Numbered from the stretch's first letter, positions 12,261-23,286 are shown. The stretch: DNA of 64,000 nt from Eutrigla gurnardus (GCA_963514095.1 OY741282.1:16866849-16930848), one strand, 5' to 3'. Notes: generated by a model not told the origin, from the letters alone. Made by a program: numbers and translations.

Positions 12261-12427
12261 TCCGGGAACCATCACCTTAACGCGGTGGAGTGGTTTGTGT
12301 GTCCCTATGACTCTGAGGACTGTGTTGTCTGGAGCTTTGTGCTCCTGGTAAGGTTTCCTATGGCAAATTGGTCTCAGTTGAGGGGCCAGACTAAGAATGG
12401 TTCAAAAAAGACCCTATGTATAAATGA

Positions 12428-12489
12428 TGTGTATATATATGTGTATATGTGTATGTATGTATATGTGTATGTATTTATATATGTATGTA

Positions 12490-12541
<52 letters not shown>

Positions 12542-12550
12542 TATACACAT
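12428..12550. repeat. TA/TG/CA compound microsatellite
   Basis: Alternating gtatat, tgtatg, (ta)n and (ca)n units. ORFs read through it are artefacts. Confidence 0.9.
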
Positions 12551-12752
12551 GAGCGCGCGAGTTGGCCGCTCCTCATTTCCCTAAAGTATAAGTCGAATCG
12601 ACTTTATGCTAATCAGAGGCGCCGGGCTCGACTCGCCGCCTCAGGAACGCTCGCAAAAATGTGTTGTTTGAAGGAGAGCGCCTGTCAATCATCCTCTATT
12701 GGCAGCCCACCAAGCGTGCAATACTGGGAAGCGGCGCGTCCACACGCGTTTA

Positions 12753-12805
12753 AAATCGCCCCTGTGGACACGCACCTTGAAGGTGCGTGTCCACAGGGGC
12801 GATTT
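12753..12805. repeat. Perfect 53-bp palindrome
   Basis: Two 26-base arms (left 12753-12778, right 12780-12805) are exact reverse complements around the single base g at 12779. It lies directly upstream of the BED-finger frame. Confidence 0.9.
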
Positions 12806-12955
12806 GTGAACGGCAAATTCACCTTCAAAAGACTGCCAGATGGTTCAGTCGATAAGACCAAAGTCATCTGTGCGTACTGTGGGTATGAAATGAGCTACCA
12901 TAGAAGTACGTCCAGTCTGAGATATCACTTGCAAGCCAATGCACTTATATCCTAA
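12806..12955 (+). pseudogene. BED-type zinc-finger fragment of a hAT transposase (ZBED-like)
   Basis: The frame entering from the palindrome reads FVNGKFTFKRLPDG, then VICAYCGYEMSYHRSTSSLR followed by YHL, and stops at 12953-12955. The C-x2-C and downstream H, with the SSLRYHL helix, fit the BED zinc finger at the N-terminus of hAT transposases and domesticated ZBED proteins. The catalytic region is missing, so this is a stub. It probably belongs with the hAT terminus at about 13155-13273. Confidence 0.55.
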
Positions 12956-13154
12956 CTGTACTTATCTCCTGTTACACTATCTCCTGTGACATGTTCACTT
13001 TAATTGTTTGTGATATATTCTTATAACCCTATTTTGATCCCATGTTTTGGTAAGGGGATATTTGAAGTGTTAAATAAACATTTTCATAAATCAAGTATAT
13101 TTGCCCTTATGTTGTTAAAAGTATTAAGAATATGAAAAAAAATACATTAAGGTA

Positions 13155-13270
13155 CATTTAGAAGAGAAAAAAAATGTGCCAAAAAATGCGATTAATTTGC
13201 GATTAATCACGAGTTAACTATGGACAAAATGTGATTAATCACAATTAAAAAAATCAATCTTTTGACAGCC

Positions 13271-13274
<4 letters not shown>
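13155..13274. mobile_element. hAT-type terminal sequence (gattaatcac... gacagcccta)
   Basis: The stretch has several gcgattaat/gtgattaatcac phrases and ends ttttgacagcccta, a common terminus of fish hAT elements. A second copy of this terminus is at about 56610-56695. A (TA)n microsatellite follows at 13275-13322. Confidence 0.5.
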
Positions 13275-13324
<50 letters not shown>

Positions 13325-13464
13325 GTATATGTGTATGTGTATGTAGACTGTCCTGCCCTGGGTTAGCCACTCTGGGTGGGTCCCATCCCTCAGCAGCTGG
13401 TTCATGAACGCCTAGCAGCACAGATGAACCAGTCCTAATCCTGAAAGACCCCCAGAAGGGTGCC

Positions 13465-13672
13465 GTCCCATCCCATACCGGCCAATCACCTGTCTCTGCA
13501 CAACATGGAAGGCCCGGTCAGGCATCATTGCGGCAAAGATGAGTAAGCATATGGCTCAATACATGAGCAAGGCACAGAAAGGAATTGGCAGTAACACCAG
13601 AGGAGCCAAGCACCAGCTACTGGTTGATCAAACAGTCGCCCGAGACTGTAAGAAGAGACAAACCATATGACA
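13465..13672 (+). mobile_element. R4/Dong-like LINE reverse-transcriptase fragment
   Basis: The plus strand translates to PYRPITCLCTTWKARSGIIA, then KHMAQYMSKAQKGIGSNTRG and AKHQLLVDQTVARDCK. This is the fingers region of a non-LTR reverse transcriptase as I recall it from R4-clade (Rex6-like) elements. It is truncated at both ends; the downstream DNA is no longer readable. Confidence 0.5.
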
Positions 13673-13674
13673 TA

Positions 13675-14803
13675 TGTCGCACTGTACAGCCCTGAATGGT
13701 GCTGCTCGGTACCGCTCTGCTGCTTGTGTTCATCAGATCTACCCATCGCTCCTCTACAGAAAACCCCCAAATACACACACACATGCATTGCTGCTTAATT
13801 CAATTTTTTATTTTTGTATGACTGAGTAAATGTTGCCATGATTACGATCTTTGAGTTCCCCCCAGATGGCCCGTGGAGTTAAATGCTGAGGTGTGCCGTG
13901 GGACTTAAGGTGGATCTAGGTGGCACTAGCTGGAAACAAGGTGAGACTGATTAATAATGCAACAGCGTCTGGGGTAAGGTATTATTGGTGCAAAAGGTTT
14001 GAGCACCTGTAACAGTGGAATTTGTATTACCGTGATTGTGTATGTGTATCAGTAAATTTGAAGTCACAGACTCTATGAGTTGTGTACTTGTAAAAATTTT
14101 TCTCTCCACAAATACAACACAACACTTACACATTCACAAATTCTTAATTACAGGTGCACAAATCCTATTTTACAAGTATATAGTATGATAGTATATTTGG
14201 TGCAAAACATATTTGTGTACCTGTATCAGACAATGTGAAGTTGTGGACAAAATTTGAATGTGTGCAAATCTGAATGTGAACTTGTGCAATAAATGTTCAA
14301 TGTATGTAAAATAATTTCCCAGGAAAATACTTGTGTTCTTTTAAAACACAAACACAAATCGAGAAGTACAACTGCGCAAATCTTCCCCACGAGTCACAGA
14401 TTCTGTTTCCTTCACCTACAAATCACAACTCCCACCTCCACTGAGATATGTGGAGCAAAACGATCTGTGCATTCAGTCTATGGTGCAAAAGGCGGGTGCT
14501 GATCTGAGAGCGACTGATCCCACAGCCAATCAGAGGAGAGGGTGGATTCAGCACACGCTAAACTAACAGCAGCAGAGACAGCGATAAAGGCAACTTTCAA
14601 GGTAGGTTGTATCTTTAACCACATTAAAAAATAAACCCAGATGCGAAGCTGAGAAATGTAGTGTCCTGTCACTTTTCCTCTGTTTTGGTAACCATCCTCC
14701 CGGCCGTGTGCATTTGTTTTCAATGAATATACGTATGTGTGTGTATTGTTGTAGTCTTATCTGTCATAAACTGTAAGAGAGGAGAGCTGTGACCCCGGGT
14801 CAG
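13675..14803. other. No recognised gene
   Basis: The stretch between the LINE fragment and the palindrome contains short ORFs without recognisable domains and repetitive phrases such as gtgcaaa and acacaaatc at 13980-14400. Nothing further can be supported. Confidence 0.5.
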
Positions 14804-14911
14804 ATCGGCTCATGTAGGTTTCGTTTTCAGAAAACAGACGTGGAAGGAAGAGTCAAATTTGACTCTTCCTTCCACGTCTGTTTTCTGAAAACGAAACCTA
14901 CATGAGCCGAT
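14804..14911. repeat. Perfect 108-bp palindrome without spacer
   Basis: The left arm 14804-14857 (starting atcggctcatgtaggtttcg) and right arm 14858-14911 are exact 54-base reverse complements meeting at aaa|ttt. Flanking bases do not pair, so the edges are sharp. Confidence 0.92.
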
Positions 14912-14956
14912 ACACGCTCACACACCTTCACACGCCTGCTTTATATTACTACATAT

Positions 14957-14957
<1 letters not shown>

Positions 14958-15022
<65 letters not shown>

Positions 15023-15183
15023 TCACTCACCTCCACACATCTTCTTTATATTACTATGCATATGTATATATAGTATGTATTATTTTTTTTTTTTCTTATA
15101 ATTTTGTATCAAAAAAAAATTTTTTTTCTGAATTTGTCTTTTTTTTAATTCTGATATTATTTGGGGGGGGGGGGGGGGGGGTT
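14958..15183. repeat. (AT)n tract, T-rich runs and an 18-base G run
   Basis: (AT)n occupies about 14965-15020, followed by several poly-T runs and a poly-G run at 15163-15181. Simple sequence only. Confidence 0.85.
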
Positions 15184-15398
15184 CACTCAACATATCCGAC
15201 ATTCTCTACTTTCCATTTTTAATTTAACGTCTTGTCAACAAAAAAAAATACCAATAAACGAGCTGCACCTTTGACACCACCCACAGCCAATTACACCGTA
15301 ACCTTTGACCTCTGTTTGAAGTTAATGTTAATGTTGCAACTCTCTCAGCTTTTTCAAATGAATGATTATTATTTAATAAATATGACACCAAATAAATG

Positions 15399-15400
<2 letters not shown>

Positions 15401-15470
<70 letters not shown>
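15401..15470. repeat. (GT)n microsatellite abutting an sv2c splice acceptor
   Basis: About 35 GT units end at 15469-15470, immediately followed by the acceptor tag and the exon start at 15474. Confidence 0.95.
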
Positions 15471-15473
15471 TAG

Positions 15474-17745
15474 GTACTACGGACTCTCCGTCTGGTTCCC
15501 TGACGTCATCAAACACCTCCAGGCCGACGAGTACGCGTCCCGAGTGAAGATCCACAACAATGAGCGCATCGAGGACTTCACCTTCAACTTCACGCTGGAG
15601 AACCAGATCCACCGGAGCGGAATGTTCCTCAACAACAGGTAGATACCGATCCCCCCGCCGTTATCTCGCCCAGCAGCAGGAAATGAAAACCTTATCTCTC
15701 TCTCTGCTTCACACACTCTCACGTCTGCTTCTCCTCAAACAAAGACCAGAGACATTTCTGCTGTGAGACCTTTTATGAGCAGATCACATCTCCAACACGT
15801 GGATTCAGAACAAGATCATGTAGATCAGTTACACACCGCTGAGCTCCTCGTACTGTGTGTATTACTGTGTGTATTTCTAGGTTCATTAGCATCAAGTTCA
15901 AGTCGGTCACCTTCATCGACTCGTCGTTCCTCAACTGTTACTTCGAAGACGTTTCCTCCGTCGGATCCTTCTTCAAGAACTGCTCCTTCGTGGACTCCTT
16001 CTTCTACAACACAGGTGAGTCCAGACACCAGGACTAGACTAGTCCACTACACCAGGACTAGACTAGTCCACTACACCAGGACTAGTCCACTACTGCAGGA
16101 CTAGTCCACTACACCAGGACTAGTCCACTACTACAGGACTAGTCCACTACTGCAGGACTAGTCCACTACACCAGGACAAGTCCACTACTGCAGGACCACG
16201 CCAACACGAGGAGCTTTTTTGTTGTATCCGATTTGCATTGGATAAGTCCCGCCCACTTTATAAAATCATTCTTTTGGACCTGCCTACTTTTCCAATAGTC
16301 AGCACATCTGTCTGGTTATTCTGCTCGTTTCAATAAAGGTTTCTTTTGGTTGTAGCGGCCGAACGGAAGGTCGGAGCGACTCTGATCTGGGTGGTGTGGA
16401 CTTTTTTTTCAGTTTGAGTGTCTGCTACCTTCCTTCACCCACATGATGATGATGCTCTGAGCTTCATCACAGCAGGGTTTTGGTTTTCATACACTGGAAG
16501 CATTTGAGGAAGCATTATTTATTAAATCACCACGTTAGAAAAGTGCAACCCCAGCGTTTTGGGAGGCCGACAAAAACACGAACGGGAAGAAAAAAAGGAA
16601 AGCGTTCTGAGGAAACGGAGCTGAATCAGACCTTTTGGGAGCTCAACGGCAGGAAAATCTAGTTCCCTCCAGCGCTGAACACGTGAAAACAGTGAGGGCA
16701 ACGTCAGGTTGCTGGTGATGCCCCATGGGAAATGAAGTCTCTTTGCCCCCCAGCAATGTGTCTCTGGAGAAGAGGAGGGAGGGGGGAAGTGCGTCATGAG
16801 CAGCTGCTGGAGTTTATTAATAAACCTTTTCTATTCAGGGGCAGAGATGACAGTTTACTGTTGGTATCAAACGCACACAGGTGATGGTTATTCAAACGAA
16901 CCAATTAAGAAAATGCATTAACGACTAGTGGAAAGCTTTATTGACCCTGTAATGATCCAGAACGCTGCATTGACATTAGAAGGAAACTCACTTTACGGAT
17001 GTTATGATGGTATTTCTATGAGGGAATATTACTCTGCAGGTTTTCTCCTGTGAAGTGAAGCCGATGCTGAAGTGCCTTTACCGCCCTCTGCTGGTCACCA
17101 GGGGGCAACTCCTCCTAGCTGATCTTTTTTTTTCATGACATAAAGACATCCAGATGTGAAAATAGCTGACTCTAATGATTGAACCTGGTCCCTCATGTCG
17201 GCAGATATCGACGACACCAAACTGACGAACTCCCGAGTGATCAACAGCAGCTTCCACCACAACAAGACGGGCTGCCAGATGACGTTTGACGACGACTACA
17301 GCGTCTACTGGGTCTACTTCGTCAACTTCCTGGGAACGCTGGCCGTGCTGCCCGGCAACATCGTCTCTGCCCTCCTCATGGACAAGATAGGACGACTCAG
17401 CATGTTAGGTAGGACGTAGCTGAGATATGGTAACGAGGTTGGCGTCCCTTCTTTGGTAGAGAGAATAAAAACACAGAGGATATACACTTCAATGACCAAT
17501 TTACTGTAATTTGCATATTGCATATTAATGACCGTCTCCCTTTGTGTCTCCTCGTTTCCAGGGGAACAGGCTTCGGCTTCTGCAACGCCATGTGTAAACT
17601 GGCGGCGGTGATGGGCAACCTGATCTTCGGCTCGCTGGTCGGCATCACCAAGGCCATCCCCATCCTGATGGCGTCGTCCGTGTTGGTGGGCGGTGGCCTG
17701 GTGGGCCTCCGACTGCCCGACACACGAGCCAACGTCCTCATGTAG
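15474..17745 (+). CDS. sv2c: Synaptic vesicle glycoprotein 2C, 3' exons (one exon apparently missing)
   Basis: Visible exons are 15474-15638, 15881-16014, 17205-17408 and 17562-17745 (stop 17743-17745). SV2 proteins are 12-transmembrane, MFS-fold glycoproteins of synaptic vesicles. Exon 1 here starts YYGLSVWFPDVIKHLQ (end of TM7) and enters the large luminal loop. The loop shows pentapeptide-repeat phenylalanines (KFKSVTFIDSSFLNCYFEDV) and N-glycosylation sites. Exon 3 ends the loop (NKTGCQMTFDDDYS) and gives TM8 (FLGTLAVLPGNIVSALLMDK). The last exon gives TM11-12 and ends LRLPDTRANVLM. Wording is closest to SV2C among the SV2A/B/C sequences I remember. The roughly 53 residues carrying TM9-10 are absent between exons 3 and 4, and those two exons have incompatible phases. 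Earlier exons lie upstream or outside the window. AATAAA is at 18382-18387. Confidence 0.85.
16026..16200. repeat. Minisatellite in sv2c intron, unit ~25 bp
   Basis: About eight units of the type ccactacaccaggactagt, each carrying the self-complementary 10-mer ggactagtcc. The phrase actactgcagg alternates with actacaccagg. Confidence 0.9.
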
Positions 17746-18381
17746 ACCTCGAACACACAACGCCGTGTTGTTCACCAGCTGTTCACTCCGTCGGTTACTG
17801 AATGATTTATTTGATCATCACAGGAACAGGCGTCGCTGGCATCCCTTCATGTATTTATTATTTGATGAATTAATGTGTTTAACCGAGTGCAGGATGAGTC
17901 AGCGTGATTCTGCTTCGTCGGAGTCAAACATCTGGTGAATAATACGGACGATTACATGCGGTTTGACTTCGCACGGAGCTGCAGATACGAAGAGTTTCAA
18001 CAATCAAAGTCTACAAACTCTGAATATCAGCAGCTCGTTAGCGTTTCACACACGCAGCCCACTAATGCATGTGTCAAAGCTGCAAAAGGCTTGAACTGAT
18101 TTTGGGGTGAACTGTCCCTTTAAGAGAAGTCGTTAAACCACCAGATTGTGGTTTTATCGGGGTTATGAGCGAGACTATTTCTGTCATGGTGCAGAGCTAG
18201 GCTAGCAATTCCCCTCTACTTCCACTCTAAATGCTAAGGGTTTTTGTTTCTTCTCGGTGTTAAGTCGCAGGTATTTCAAGAAAGCAAATCGTACTTTACG
18301 TGGTTGCGCTTGTAGGTGTTTTTATTTATTTAGTCGTTTGTGTTATTTATTGTTCCGAGTTCGACTTCCACACCTGTGATC

Positions 18382-18387
18382 AATAAA
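18382..18387 (+). promoter_or_regulatory. Polyadenylation signal of sv2c
   Basis: AATAAA lies about 640 bp after the sv2c stop in otherwise non-coding DNA, consistent with the end of the 3' UTR. Confidence 0.5.
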
Positions 18388-18552
18388 CGGTTGACGATGT
18401 TCAAGCCTTTTGCCGCACATTATGAAGAATGACATGGCCATACGAAAAAAAAAGAAAATAATAATAGTATCGTAGTTTAGTGAAAACCGGCAACTTCAGC
18501 AGCTAACATTTCTAAAAGTGAAAAAGAAGTTTACATTTTCTGCTTTTTACAG

Positions 18553-18915
18553 TCAGAGACTTTTTGGGGGTTGGAAACCTTTTTGTCCGAGTGCTTCCTC
18601 TCGTGTCTGTGTCGTGTTCGTCTCGCGGTGCCGATGCTCGCCGCGAAGGGCTTCGCTCTCCGATCCCGATCTCCGATCTTGATCTTGATCTCGTCCATAA
18701 GAGTTTATATTCTGCTGTTCTTCCTCGTGGCGTCTCGTCCTCCTGCTCTCCTCGTCTTCTTCGCCTCGCTGCTGCTGCTCCCGAAACTCAAAGGCCTTTC
18801 TCAGATGTCGTGCCTCTCTCTCCTTCCAAACCTTCGCTGGAAGCTTTTGCTGCTCCATCCTGCTGTTTTCATCCCTCATCTCTGGATACTGCTGAGTGTG
18901 TGTGCATGTATGTGT
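18553..18915 (-). CDS. Possible terminal exon of an unrecognised charged protein
   Basis: On the minus strand an open frame of about 110 residues follows a good acceptor (cacacactcag) and ends at a stop near 18553. It is rich in Glu, Arg and Gln: MEQQKLPAKVWKEREARHLR, RKAFEFREQQQRGEE, then an RS/RD-rich tail (GRDQDQDRRSGSESE). AATAAA candidates for this strand exist near 18320. The charged, helix-prone composition could be a real exon convergent with sv2c. The segment also lies beside a CA-type repeat, and I found no partner exon upstream. Confidence 0.25.
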   Translation of the reverse strand, partial: THTCTHTQQYPEMRDENSRMEQQKLPAKVWKEREARHLRKAFEFREQQQRGEEDEESRRTRRHEEEQQNINSYGRDQDQDRRSGSESEALRGEHRHRETNTTQTREEALGQKGFQPPKSL

Positions 18916-18999
18916 GCATGTGTGTGTGTGCATTTGTGTGAGACAAACTCCTATAAGATCTTAACCCAGTAGCCAAAAAAGAATAATTAGTTTTGTACG

Positions 19000-20136
19000 T
19001 TTTTGCAAATCACAGGATACTTTGAACCTCCGCCGAGACGCCAACACTGTTTCCTGGATCGCAGCTGAATTATTAGTATTGATGCTTCGTACATTTTGTG
19101 GGAAATCCCAGAAATGCCGACGAATCAAACGTGTCCGAAAAATTAGCTTTTGCGTTTGGTGTTAAAGCACCTTCAAGATAATAACGTAACGACGCAACAT
19201 AACAACGCAGCGTAACAACGCAACATAACAACAAGTGAAAATAAACATCAACAACAGCGGTACAAGCTAGAAGTCAACGTTGACTTTTGGATTCAGGCGG
19301 GACACGAACGCTGGTCCTCCAGGGTGAAAGTCCCGTGTTTCCACTCCATCACCTTCTTTAACTCTCCGGTAACTTTCAATAACTGTTCCTCGATGTACGT
19401 CACTCGCTGACTGCGACCGAATGCAAAAAAAAACCTTGACATTTTAAAGAATCCGTATATTTGCAGAAACGTACAACGTTGTTTCCATGGCGACGGGGCT
19501 GAAGATCCAATTGTCGTTGTCTGGTGTTTTTGGAGGATTTAAACGATGAAGTGAAATTATAAGCCATGCTTAAAGGACCAGTTCACCCAAACTACACAGA
19601 AACATATTTAGGAACACAATGTGGCGACAGAAGGGTTCGTCCTCTGGGAACCATGAATGTTTCACAGTAATCCATCTAATAGTCTAAAAGCGACTGTGAC
19701 GTATTTTTGTAGATAATTGATAGAATAGTGTTTCTTTGTGATTTGGGTGGACAGACCCTTTAAAAACCTCTAACGAATGGAACTCTTGCTGCTACAATGC
19801 AAAAAAAATGCATTTGGAGAATTTATAAAATAAAATCTGTAACGTGTTCTCTCCTGGTTTCGATCACACACAAAAAAAACACAAAGTACGGCACCGCTTC
19901 ATTCCGTTGATTTAAAATCCGTTTCTACGCTGATGATATTTCGTGTCGGCGTGTGACGATCTGTCCATGCAGCTGTTTCCTCTTTGAGATTACGTTCGTT
20001 TTGGACGTTTCAAGATCCAGTTTCCTGTTTGATGCTTTCATCTCCGCCTGCCTGCTCGTCCGCATCGCCACCCGCGCCGAAACAAGCCCACCAAACATCA
20101 CTGTTTCCTGCATGTTTGTTACTGAAGTACTTCTGT

Positions 20137-20220
<84 letters not shown>

Positions 20221-21256
20221 TGTGTGCGTGTGTGCTTTTTTCCATTTTGGTGTCTTCGCTGTTCCTCTGCTGGGAGAGGAAACAGACATGTCAAAGGTCA
20301 AAGGTGAATGTATCATTCTCGTGAGTTTGTCAGAGTCGTCGTGGACAGGTGTTCAGTTTACCGAGCAGTGTAGTACATGATGTTGTCCAGCAGGGGGGTG
20401 GCAGTCAGACCTGCCCATTGTGGAGGATTCCAGTTTGAGTCGGGGCTGAAACTGCTGTGACTTTGACATTTGAAAACAACATGTGTGTAAAAACCGACAA
20501 CCTGTCCTCGATGTGATTTATTTTGATAAGAAAAGGCTGATGAAGAGTAAAAGGTGGATTCCTCCGAGTCCACGCATCGAATAAAGAGTTTCATTTGAAC
20601 AGCTGTGGGGCAACTTTTTCTTTCTCATTGTGTTCAGTGTCCAGAAATGGTTTGCATCCACTTCCACCAGCAGGGGGCGCCATTCGCACAGAATGAACCA
20701 GAAGAGTCTTTGTTTTGGTTTTATTTGACACATCGGTGGTGGTTCTGGTCCCCGTGTAGACCTCAGGATCCGGTCTGAGACCAGCTGAAGTGACTGAAGT
20801 GATAAAAGGTTTAAACAAAGAGACCCAACAATATAATATCACGATACAAAAGTCATGATTCGGACTTTTAAATATTTTGCTGAGTTTTTAAAAATAAAAT
20901 GGCAAGAGAAACTAAAATCTCCAGCTTTTTTAGTAAACAAAACCTTTAAAACTGCGATAAATCATTAAAAATATCTTAAATCTATAAATCTTCATACTTA
21001 ATCTTCTTAATTATTCCAGAATCTTTAAGCAACAAATTAAAGAGTAGATGAGATGTCATGTTTTGTATTCATTTTTAAGGGGTTTCACATTAACACAAAA
21101 TTATTAACTCTAAATGAGGTGAAATTTGTATGTTTTTTTTACATTTTAAGTGATAATAATAATAATTGTAATAATAATTATTATTATTATAATAATCGCT
21201 GAACCAGTTTCAATTGAAAGGTCTGATCAGCTTTAAAGACTAAAATACGCAAAATA
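19000..21256. other. Intergenic DNA with a ~195-bp MITE and a long (GT)n tract
   Basis: Between about 19569 and 19763 lies a small MITE whose ends are imperfect inverted repeats (ttaaaggaccagttcaccca at the left; the right end reads back as ttaaagggtctgtccaccca). A pure (GT)n microsatellite occupies about 20139-20218. The remainder has no recognised gene. Frames through 19925-20245 on the minus strand are mostly the reverse of the GT repeat. Confidence 0.6.
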
Positions 21257-21442
21257 CGATCCCCTGGGCTCACATGGACTTAGTTGGTCTTTGTTGGTCT
21301 GGGTGGTGTCTGCTTCCTCCTCGTTGGATATTCAGAAATTCGCAAGTTGGAATTCGACGCAAGTGGCTTTTCGTGAACACAACCGTTTGAAATTCGCAAA
21401 GTTCATCACATTCATTCATCACATGCACTCCTGTGTGGCATA

Positions 21443-21508
21443 CCTGGGGCGGGGATCGAACACCCGGGGCCACATTGAAAGACGGCTTCCTGAACCACCA
21501 GACCATCT
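21443..21508 (-). repeat. tRNA-Glu-like module in left inverted repeat
   Basis: On the minus strand the sequence gatggtctggtggttcagga matches the 5' half of tRNA-Glu (tggtctagtggttaggat). It is followed by an anticodon-loop-like tctttcaatg (TTC in anticodon position) and a B-box-like tgttcgatcccc. It is diverged, with no intact acceptor stem. Confidence 0.5.
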
Positions 21509-21721
21509 TCAGCGCTGTTGGACTTAGAGACCCAGAGAGAGGAAAAAGATCAGACCGGAGCTGCAGCAACTTCTTCAGTTTACACACTTCAACCTGAATC
21601 CACCTGAACCGGATCCACCTGAACCAGATTACATTTAAACAGATTAATCTGAACCAGATTCGTGCTGATGAACTGACAGTCTAGTTCTTGTGTGTGAGAC
21701 TCTCTCCATCTCTAGAAGTCT

Positions 21722-21785
21722 TGACGGCTTAGCTGGAAGAGAAACTCCTCTACATGTTGAAAGGTTGTTGGTTCAAAACCCTCTG
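21722..21785 (+). repeat. tRNA-like module with A and B box
   Basis: An A-box-like cggcttagctggaagag (21725-21741) and an exact B box ggttcaaaacc (21770-21780) are spaced as in a tRNA gene. The stems do not fold convincingly by eye. Confidence 0.4.
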
Positions 21786-21989
21786 AGGTGTTTTGTCTTC
21801 CTTAAACCATTCTGTTTAGCTTCTTTTTTGTTAAATCTTACAGTCAAAGTAACGATTGATTGGCTCACATCAAAGCTAGGGTTAAAGTTAAAGTTTTTAT
21901 TTTGTTGGTTTTTTACTCCAACGGGGCAGAAAACCAATCAAAACCCTTATATATCATCATGTGTTTATTTAAGCATCAAACTAGAGAAA

Positions 21990-22056
21990 AGCATGGTGGT
22001 GCAACTGCTAGAGTAAATACCTCAGGATCTGAAGGTTGTGGGTTCAAGTCCCCTTT
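21990..22056 (+). repeat. tRNA-like module, direct-repeat copy 1
   Basis: Contains ggtggtgcaactgctagag and the B box gggttcaagtcccc (ggttcaagtcc at 22041-22051). The preceding ~60 bp (aaccaatcaaaacccttata) recur before copy 2. Confidence 0.45.
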
Positions 22057-22237
22057 CTGTTCTGTTTTTCCTTCTGTTAACCCTTAAAAACCCTTAAACT
22101 TACAGCTCGGTTACAAGTTAACTCTTAATAAGAAAACATTAATATTAATATTATTTGAAAAGAACTCCAATAGAGGACATAACCAATCAAAACCCTTATA
22201 CATCATCATATGGTTAGTTTGGCATTCACCAAGCTGA

Positions 22238-22312
22238 AAGCAGTGTGGTTGAGAGGTTAATGGCTCAGTAAATACCTCAGGATCTAATGGTTGTGGGTTC
22301 AAGTCCCCACTG
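22238..22312 (+). repeat. tRNA-like module, direct-repeat copy 2
   Basis: gcagtgtggttgagaggtta begins the module and ggttcaagtcc (22296-22306) is the B box. A five-base acceptor-like pairing, cagtg with cactg, closes the module. It is the best tRNA-shaped module of the set, with a Ser/Leu-like D-arm, but it is clearly not a functional tRNA. Confidence 0.45.
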
Positions 22313-22725
22313 TCTTAAAAGGAGACACAGCAAAAAACCCAGAAAAACATACTTTGGAGGTTTTTTTTTTTAAATTTTTTTACAAAAAAGGAACACAAAG
22401 GGAGTTGATAACCATTCACAATCCTTGAAAATAATATATAATATGTTTATTTCTCCATTAAATTCCCTGAAAGCTGACTTTGAACCAACATCTCAGAGGA
22501 CTGTGGTGTCTCTTATTGTGAAAATCCTCTGGTGAACGAGCCGACCAATCAGTGTGTTTGATGAAGTGAGTCAGCTGAAATGTATCAGAGCTGGGGGAGT
22601 CTGAACCTGCTGCTGCTGGAGGTAATGAGGTCAAACCATGGGCGTCGGTAGACACTTTTTTACTGGGGCACGTGCCCCAGTATTGATCTGCCGTGCCCCA
22701 GTAAAATCTCACGTTCCAGTTTTAA

Positions 22726-23286
22726 AGGAGTCATCACCTGGAAATCGCAATTTCTCTTGTTAAAACATGCATATCTGTGTTTGACCTCAGTTGAAACTTG
22801 CCTGAAAGGCTGGAGTTTGAAAGTGGCGCCGTTTTTTCGCTTCTGCTCTTTTTCCGAACAGGAATAGCACACAAGGGTGTGCATTCCTAAAGCACGAGAT
22901 TTTGATTCTGCGCCTTCGGTGACGTCACCGTGGCGGCTACTTGCATAAGCCCACCCCTCTTTCACCACCCAACCCCGCCCCGTCCGCTACCTGAAATCGC
23001 CGAAGCGCCGCCATTATGTTTTGGAGTCTGCATGCAGGCAAGCCCCCCCGGCTCTGTCCTTCCTGCGGCGAATCAACGCGCGCCTCATTACATATTATAC
23101 AATGCACATCCGGACCAGGCAAAACCTCGCGCGTAATCTCGCGTGATAAAATCGCGGTACGAAAAAGGGTCAGAACAAGCTCAATGTTTGATTAAAATTT
23201 TTTTTTTTTTTTCTAATAAGTTTTACGAATTGATCCAAAGCGATCCAAGGGGGGCTGGATACGTATAAAACCAGGTGATGACTCCT
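22726..23286. mobile_element. 561-bp MITE with TTAA target-site duplication
   Basis: The ends aggagtcatcacctgg and ccaggtgatgactcct are exact 16-bp inverted repeats. Both are flanked by ttaa (22722-22725 and 23287-23290), the target preference of piggyBac- and Kolobok-type elements. No transposase frame is present. It is nested in the tRNA-like composite. Confidence 0.75.

Noticed and set aside
15403..15612. ORFs of Val-Cys or Thr-His repeats on both strands
   Set aside because: Translations of the GT/CA microsatellite; the same applies at 20138, 47593, 47734, 54399 and 12449.
19925..20140. Minus-strand frame MQETVMFGGLVSARVAMRTS as a possible exon
   Set aside because: No splice partner or family recognised and it runs out of a CA repeat; too weak to list.
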